Positions 58,339 through 64,000 of a DNA stretch of 64,000 nt are shown in pieces (within the stretch, counting starts at the first letter, position 1; each line of letters begins with the position of its first letter). The DNA is from Actinomadura viridilutea (GTDB lineage Bacteria; Actinomycetota; Actinomycetes; Streptosporangiales; Streptosporangiaceae): positions 62,001-126,000 of the forward strand of contig PVNI01000019.1 of NCBI GenBank assembly GCA_003001795.1, read 5' to 3'. The notes beneath the pieces are model-generated. The model made no database searches, was not told where the DNA came from, and saw only the letters and a program-made list of their open reading frames with translations. The position numbers were made by a program, and so were the translations under genes.

Positions 58339-59543
58339 ACGACGAGCTGAGGAAGCGGTTCGCGGCCGCGTTCATGCCCAACTACGGCGTCCCGCCGGTG
58401 GCGCTGGCGCGCGGCGAGGGCAGCCGGGTCTGGGACGTCGACGGCAACGAGTACCTCGACCTGATCGCGGGGATCGCCGTCAGCTCCCTCGGCCACGGCC
58501 ACCCCGCCCTGGTGGAGGCCGTCACCGCGCAGGTCGCCCGGCTCGCCCACGCCTCCAACCTGTTCCTGCACGAGCCGGAGGTGCTGCTGGCCGAGCGGCT
58601 GCGCGACCTGCTCGGCGGCGACGGCCGGGTCTTCTTCGCCAACAGCGGCGCCGAGGCCAACGAGTGCGCCTTCAAACTGGCCGCCAAGCACGGCCGGGCG
58701 AACGGCCGCACGTACTTCGTCGCCGCCGAGAACGGCTTCCACGGCCGCACCATGGGCGCGCTGGCGCTGACGGGCAAGGCGTCCATCCGCGAGCCGTTCG
58801 GCCCCTTCGGCGCGGACGTGCGGTTCGTCCCCTACGGCGACGCCGCGGCCCTGGAGGCCGCCGTCACCGACGAGTGCGCGGCGGTGTTCTTGGAGCCCAC
58901 CCAGGGCGAGGCCGGGGTCGTGCCCCCGCCGGACGGCTACTTCGCCGCGGCGCGGCGGATCTGCGACGCGACCGGCGCGCTCCTGGTGGCCGACGAGATC
59001 CAATCGGCGATCGGCCGCACCGGCGCCTGGTTCGCCCACCAGCACGACGGCGTCCGCCCCGACGTGCTCACGCTCGCCAAGGGCCTGGGCGGCGGCCTGC
59101 CGATCGGCGCGTGCGTCGCCCTCGGCCCCTACGGCGAGGTGTTCGCCAAGGGGGACCACGGCTCCACCTTCGGCGGCAACCCCGTCAGCGCCGCCGCGGC
59201 CCTGGCCGTTCTGGACACCATCGAACGGGACGGGCTGCTCGCCCACGCCGCCGAGGTCGGCGCGGTCCTGTCCGACGGCGTCGCCGCGGTCTCCCACCCG
59301 CTGCTGGCGGGGGTGCGGGGCCGCGGGCTGTGGCTCGGCGTGCTGCTGAACGGCGCGGCCGCCGCCGCGGTGGAGGCCGCCGCCCGCGACGCCGGGTTCC
59401 TGGTCAACGCCGTGCAGCCGGACGCGGTCCGCCTGGCCCCGCCCCTGATCCTCACCGTCGACGAGGCGCGGTCGTTCGTCGACGCGCTCCCGGCGATCCT
59501 CGACGCGGCCGCCCAGGCCGCCCCGACCGGTAAGGACGACTGA
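58335..59543 (+). CDS. argD: Acetylornithine aminotransferase
   Basis: 402 residues, class III PLP aminotransferase. The substrate region NSGAEANECAFKLA, the Asp pair of LLVADEIQSAIGRTG and the PLP-binding Lys in TLAKGLGGGLPIGA are visible. It makes N-acetylornithine, with glutamate as donor. The ATG is embedded in the argB stop. Confidence 0.95.
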   Translation: MNDELRKRFAAAFMPNYGVPPVALARGEGSRVWDVDGNEYLDLIAGIAVSSLGHGHPALVEAVTAQVARLAHASNLFLHEPEVLLAERLRDLLGGDGRVFFANSGAEANECAFKLAAKHGRANGRTYFVAAENGFHGRTMGALALTGKASIREPFGPFGADVRFVPYGDAAALEAAVTDECAAVFLEPTQGEAGVVPPPDGYFAAARRICDATGALLVADEIQSAIGRTGAWFAHQHDGVRPDVLTLAKGLGGGLPIGACVALGPYGEVFAKGDHGSTFGGNPVSAAAALAVLDTIERDGLLAHAAEVGAVLSDGVAAVSHPLLAGVRGRGLWLGVLLNGAAAAAVEAAARDAGFLVNAVQPDAVRLAPPLILTVDEARSFVDALPAILDAAAQAAPTGKDD

Positions 59544-59548
59544 CGACG

Positions 59549-60460
59549 ATGGTTCGGCACTTCCTCCGCGACGACGACCTCACCCCCGCCGAGCAGGCCG
59601 AGGTCCTGGACCTGGCCGCCGAGTTCAAGCGCGACCGGTTCGCCCGCCGCCCCCTGGAGGGCCCCCGGTCCGTGGCGGTGCTGTTCGACAAGCCGTCCAC
59701 CCGCACCCGCGTGTCGTTCGCCGTGGGCATCGCCGAACTCGGCGGCCACGCGCTGATCGTGGACGCGGCCGGCAGCCAGCTCGGCCGCGGCGAGACCATC
59801 GCCGACACCGCCCGCGTCCTGGAACGGCAGGTCAGCGCGATCGTGTGGCGGACCTCCGGGCAGGAGCGCATCGAGGAGATGGCCGACGGCACGGCCGTGC
59901 CCGTCGTCAACGCCCTCACCGACCTGTTCCACCCCTGCCAGGTGCTCGCCGACCTGCAGACCATCCGGGAGGTCAAGGGCGCCCTCAGCGGCGTCACCCT
60001 GGCCTACTTCGGCGACGGCGCCAACAACATGGCGCACTCGTACCTGCTCGGCGGCGCCACCGCGGGCATGCACGTGCGGATCGCCGCGCCCGCGCAGCTG
60101 CCGCCGGACGCCGCCGTCGTCGAACGCGCCGCCGAGATCGCCGCGGCCACCGGCGGGTCGGTCACCGTCACCGCCGACGCCGAGCGCGCCGCCGCCGGCG
60201 CCGACGTGCTGGCCACCGATACGTGGGTGTCCATGGGGCAGGAGGGCAAGGACACGTCCCTCTACGAGCCGTACGCTGTGGACGAGGCGCTGCTCGCCAA
60301 GGCCGCCCCCGACGCCTGCGTGCTGCACTGCCTGCCCGCCTACCGGGGCAAGGAGATCTCCGCCGCCGTCCTCGACGGCCCGCAGAGCGTGGTCTGGGAC
60401 GAGGCCGAGAACCGCCTGCACGCCCAGAAGGCATTGCTGACCTGGCTGCTGGAGCACTGA
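59549..60460 (+). CDS. argF: Ornithine carbamoyltransferase
   Basis: 303 residues. The carbamoyl-phosphate motif STRTR, the HPCQVLADLQT motif and the ornithine-binding HCLPAYRGKE are complete. It makes citrulline. Starts five bases after argD. The last codons and stop lie in one copy of a 17-bp tandem duplication. Confidence 0.96.
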   Translation: MVRHFLRDDDLTPAEQAEVLDLAAEFKRDRFARRPLEGPRSVAVLFDKPSTRTRVSFAVGIAELGGHALIVDAAGSQLGRGETIADTARVLERQVSAIVWRTSGQERIEEMADGTAVPVVNALTDLFHPCQVLADLQTIREVKGALSGVTLAYFGDGANNMAHSYLLGGATAGMHVRIAAPAQLPPDAAVVERAAEIAAATGGSVTVTADAERAAAGADVLATDTWVSMGQEGKDTSLYEPYAVDEALLAKAAPDACVLHCLPAYRGKEISAAVLDGPQSVVWDEAENRLHAQKALLTWLLEH

Positions 60461-60478
60461 CGCTGCTGGAGCACTGAC
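60445..60478. repeat. 17-bp tandem duplication at the argF-argR junction
   Basis: GCTGCTGGAGCACTGAC at 60445-60461 is repeated exactly at 60462-60478. The first copy ends argF (LLEH and stop); the second forms the whole spacer to the argR ATG at 60480. Confidence 0.95.
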
Positions 60479-60479
60479 G

Positions 60480-60995
60480 ATGACCACCCCGCTGACCAAG
60501 ACCGCCCGCCAGGCCCGGGTGATCGAGCTGCTCACCCGGCATCCCGTGCACTCCCAGGGAGAGCTGGCCAAGCTGCTGGCCGACGAGGGGGTCGAGGTCA
60601 CCCAGGCGACCCTGTCGCGCGACCTGGTGGAGATCGGCGCGGTGAAGCTGCGGGCCGAGGACGGCAGTCTGATCTACGCGGTGCCCGGCGAGGGCGGCGA
60701 GCGCATCCGCCGCGCCCGCACCGGCGCCGCCGAGACCTTCGCCGGCCGGCTCGCCCGGGTGGCCGCGGAGCTGCTGGTGTCCGCCGAGGCGTCGGCCAAC
60801 CTGGTGATCGTGCGCACCCCCGCGGGCGCCGCCCAGTACCTGGCCTCGGCCATCGACCACGCCGAGTGGCCCGACATCCTGGGCACGGTGGCGGGCGACG
60901 ACACCGTCCTGGTGATCACCCGCGACCCCGACGGGGGCGAGCAGGTCGCCGAGGCGCTGCTGCGCCTGACGAACGGCCGCGAACGACGAAGCTAG
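60480..60995 (+). CDS. argR: Arginine repressor ArgR
   Basis: 171 residues. The N-terminal winged helix (residues about 8-75; RVIELLTRHPVHSQGELAKLL and VTQATLSRDLVEIGAVKLR) binds DNA. The C-terminal domain carries the arginine-binding, trimer-forming GTVAGDDTVLVIT. It represses the arginine operon in response to arginine, most likely via the half-sites before argC. It is the last gene of the argC-J-B-D-F-R run. Confidence 0.95.
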   Translation: MTTPLTKTARQARVIELLTRHPVHSQGELAKLLADEGVEVTQATLSRDLVEIGAVKLRAEDGSLIYAVPGEGGERIRRARTGAAETFAGRLARVAAELLVSAEASANLVIVRTPAGAAQYLASAIDHAEWPDILGTVAGDDTVLVITRDPDGGEQVAEALLRLTNGRERRS

Positions 60996-61382
60996 GGGCC
61001 GCGAGCCCCGACTCCGATCCGCACCCGCGGCGCCTCCGTCGACAGGGCCGGGCGCGTCCCGGCCGGCATGGACAGCCGCGAGGAGCGGAGGACGTCACCG
61101 CCGATCGCGACCTGACCGGGCCGAGCGGCGGCGGGGCCGGCGGCCCCGGAAGGCCTCGCCGGGCGGCGGGACCCGCCGGGCGGGGCGGCACGCGGGACGG
61201 CGTCCGACCGCGCACCCGGGCGACACCGGACCGGACGGGGGGTGCGCCTCTCAGGAGGGGAGTGGTCGTACGCTGTTGCGGAACGTCCCGCGTCCCCGGC
61301 CCGCACGGCCCGGGACGGCACCGAAGCGGTCGACGGACCGCGCCAGACAGAACTCAGCCATGACGGTGGGAAGAGGAAATCC
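60996..61382 (+). other. 387-bp gap where argG would be expected
   Basis: In mycobacteria argG lies between argR and argH; here the space holds no gene. TACGCT at 61269-61274 is a possible -10 for argH. The reading frames across it have no family resemblance or ribosome binding site. Confidence 0.5.
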
Positions 61383-62804
<1,422 letters not shown>

Positions 62805-62850
62805 TCCCGGCGCCGCGCCGCAGGGCGGTACGGTGACGGGTCGGCAGACC

Positions 62851-62872
62851 CCTGGGCGCCGCGGCGCCCAGG
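62851..62872 (+). terminator. Hairpin after argH
   Basis: CCTGGGCGCC (62851-62860) pairs with GGCGCCCAGG (62863-62872), 46 bp after the argH stop. No T-tract. Confidence 0.5.
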
Positions 62873-62970
62873 CCCCTCCAGCGCACCGCCCGCCGGCCGG
62901 GACACGTCGACGATCGTGAAGGGCGCCGGAGCGGCCGGAAGACGGACCGGGACGGCACCGCGGTGAGGTG

Positions 62971-63618
62971 ATGGACGGAGCGACGCTGCCACGCGACTTC
63001 TTCGACCGCCCCGTCGTGGAGGTCGCACGCGACCTGCTCGGACGCGTGCTGGCGCATCGGACGGACGAGGGCGAGGTCGCGGTACGGCTCAGCGAGGTGG
63101 AGGCGTACGCGGGCCCCCTCGACCCCGCGTCCCACGCCTACCGGGGGCGGACCCCTCGCACCGAGGTGATGTTCGGCCCGCCGGGGCACGCCTACGTGTA
63201 CTTCACCTACGGCATGCACTTCTGCGTGAACCTGGTGTGCGGGCCGGACGGCACCGCCTCGGCGGTGCTGCTCCGCGCCGGGGAGATCGTCGCGGGAGAG
63301 GACCTGGCGCGACGCCGCCGGCCGCGCTCGACCGTGCGGGACCTGGCCCGCGGCCCGGCGAGGCTCTGCCAGGCCCTCGCCATCGTCCGCGAGCACAACG
63401 GCCTGGACGTCTGCTCGCCCGACGGGGAACTGCGGATCATGGCGGGGGAGGGGCCCGTCGACCCGTCCCTGATCCGGACGGGCCCGCGCACGGGCGTGAA
63501 CGGCGGCAAGGAGACCCCGTGGCGGTTCTGGATCGACGGCGACCCCACCGTCTCCCCCTACCGCCCTCACGTTCCACGCCGCCGCGGCAGGTCCACCGGG
63601 GTGAGCGCGGATGCCTGA
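62971..63618 (+). CDS. 3-methyladenine DNA glycosylase (AAG/MPG type)
   Basis: 215 residues. The LPRDFFDRPVVEVARDLLG start, the catalytic Glu and its partners in RLSEVEAYAGPLDPASHAYRGRTPR, and the GHAYVYFTYGMHFCVNLV segment are typical of the AAG family. It removes alkylated purines from DNA. The family normally lies next to tyrS in actinobacteria, as here. An ATG at 62971 or GTG at 62968 is the start. Confidence 0.93.
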   Translation: MDGATLPRDFFDRPVVEVARDLLGRVLAHRTDEGEVAVRLSEVEAYAGPLDPASHAYRGRTPRTEVMFGPPGHAYVYFTYGMHFCVNLVCGPDGTASAVLLRAGEIVAGEDLARRRRPRSTVRDLARGPARLCQALAIVREHNGLDVCSPDGELRIMAGEGPVDPSLIRTGPRTGVNGGKETPWRFWIDGDPTVSPYRPHVPRRRGRSTGVSADA

Positions 63619-63790
63619 CACCCGCGGGGGACCGCGCAGAGCGGCGTGCCGCCACGTGCGCCTCGACTCCGTGAGAGTCGACCGGCCGGTGCTCGCGGAG
63701 GCCGAGTGGCGCCCGAACGGGGTGCGGGCCCGCTTCACCTCCGGGCACGAGGTGTTCGTCCCCAGCAAATTCTTCCATTCCGGCCGCTGA
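63611..63790 (+). CDS. Small hypothetical protein
   Basis: 59 codons, starting inside the last eight bases of the glycosylase gene. Third-position GC is very high, as expected for a real gene of this genome. The C-terminal half has an ordered pattern (VLAEAEWRPNGVRARFTSG then EVFVPSKFFHSGR) that looks like a small beta domain. No family is recognised. It could be an unannotated partner of the glycosylase or tyrS gene. Confidence 0.45.
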   Translation: MPDTRGGPRRAACRHVRLDSVRVDRPVLAEAEWRPNGVRARFTSGHEVFVPSKFFHSGR

Positions 63791-63934
63791 CTGGCGTTAC
63801 CGTGATCGGCGGACCATGGGGCACCCTGGTTGGGACAGGCCGCCGGCCGTTCGGAGGGAGCGGCGCCCGGCTCCGCCGGGGGCGGCGACCGCGACACCGG
63901 CGGGCGAGAATCGCAACGGAAGACGAGGAAGACC

Positions 63935-64000
63935 GTGACCGACATCCTGGACGATCTGGTATGGCGCGACCTGATCGCGCAGTCCACCGATCTGGATGAC
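63935..64000 (+). CDS. tyrS: Tyrosyl-tRNA synthetase, N-terminal fragment
   Basis: Only the first 22 codons are in the window: MTDILDDLVWRDLIAQSTDL and onward, which matches the start of bacterial TyrRS (LxWRxLIAQSTDLDxL). GTG start with GAGGAAG upstream. The catalytic domain lies beyond the window. Confidence 0.88.
   Translation, partial: MTDILDDLVWRDLIAQSTDLDD

Overview
This window is a chromosomal segment of a very high-GC actinobacterium. GTG and TTG starts are common, neighbouring genes are often coupled by GTGA or ATGA stop/start overlaps, and phosphatidylinositol mannoside genes are present. The gene order matches, from memory, the conserved blocks of Streptomyces and Mycobacterium. 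A filamentous actinomycete such as Actinomadura/Thermomonosporaceae is a reasonable guess, but the sequence alone does not prove the genus. I saw no tRNA, rRNA, CRISPR array, insertion sequence or prophage.

Layout. 1-6.5 kb: the 3' end of an unknown secreted protein, an Asp23-type protein, a HIT (Ap4A phosphorylase-type) gene, a DCC/HTTM membrane redox module and an EF-G-like GTPase. 6.5-9.9 kb: phosphatidylinositol (mannoside) genes pgsA, acyltransferase, pimA and a LemA-like protein. 10-14.5 kb: a DUF3048 lipoprotein, pdxS, a DUF6928-like protein, pdxT and yebC. 14.7-24.2 kb: ruvCAB, yajC-secD-secF, apt, relA. 24.3-28.1 kb (minus strand): MBL hydrolase, hisS, aspS. 28.4-40.5 kb: a lipid-anchored or membrane PPIase, a DUF349 protein, a small metal-associated membrane cluster on the minus strand, rarA, two small membrane proteins, alaS, ruvX, mltG and aroE.

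At 40.5-44.4 kb two conserved chromosomal blocks meet, and an accessory cassette sits between them: a membrane-anchored terpene-cyclase-like alpha/alpha-toroid protein, a second HIT protein, a PfkB-type kinase and a Nudix hydrolase. This is the best candidate in the window for an undescribed system. From 44.9 kb the second block runs infC-rpmI-rplT-tsnR-like, a STAS protein and a sensor kinase, pheS-pheT, an ABC-F protein, the arginine operon argC-J-B-D-F-R, then argH (no argG), a 3-methyladenine DNA glycosylase and the start of tyrS.

The most informative regulatory signals are non-coding. The ABC-F gene has a promoter with an A/T-rich element just upstream of its -35, as in WblC/WhiB7 targets. 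It is followed by a leader that can fold into one long terminator hairpin containing a three-codon reading frame, which looks like ribosome-mediated attenuation. The infC leader carries an intrinsic terminator and infC appears to start at ATC. argC has ARG-box-like half-sites across its promoter, and pdxS has a perfect 17-bp palindrome over its -35 region.
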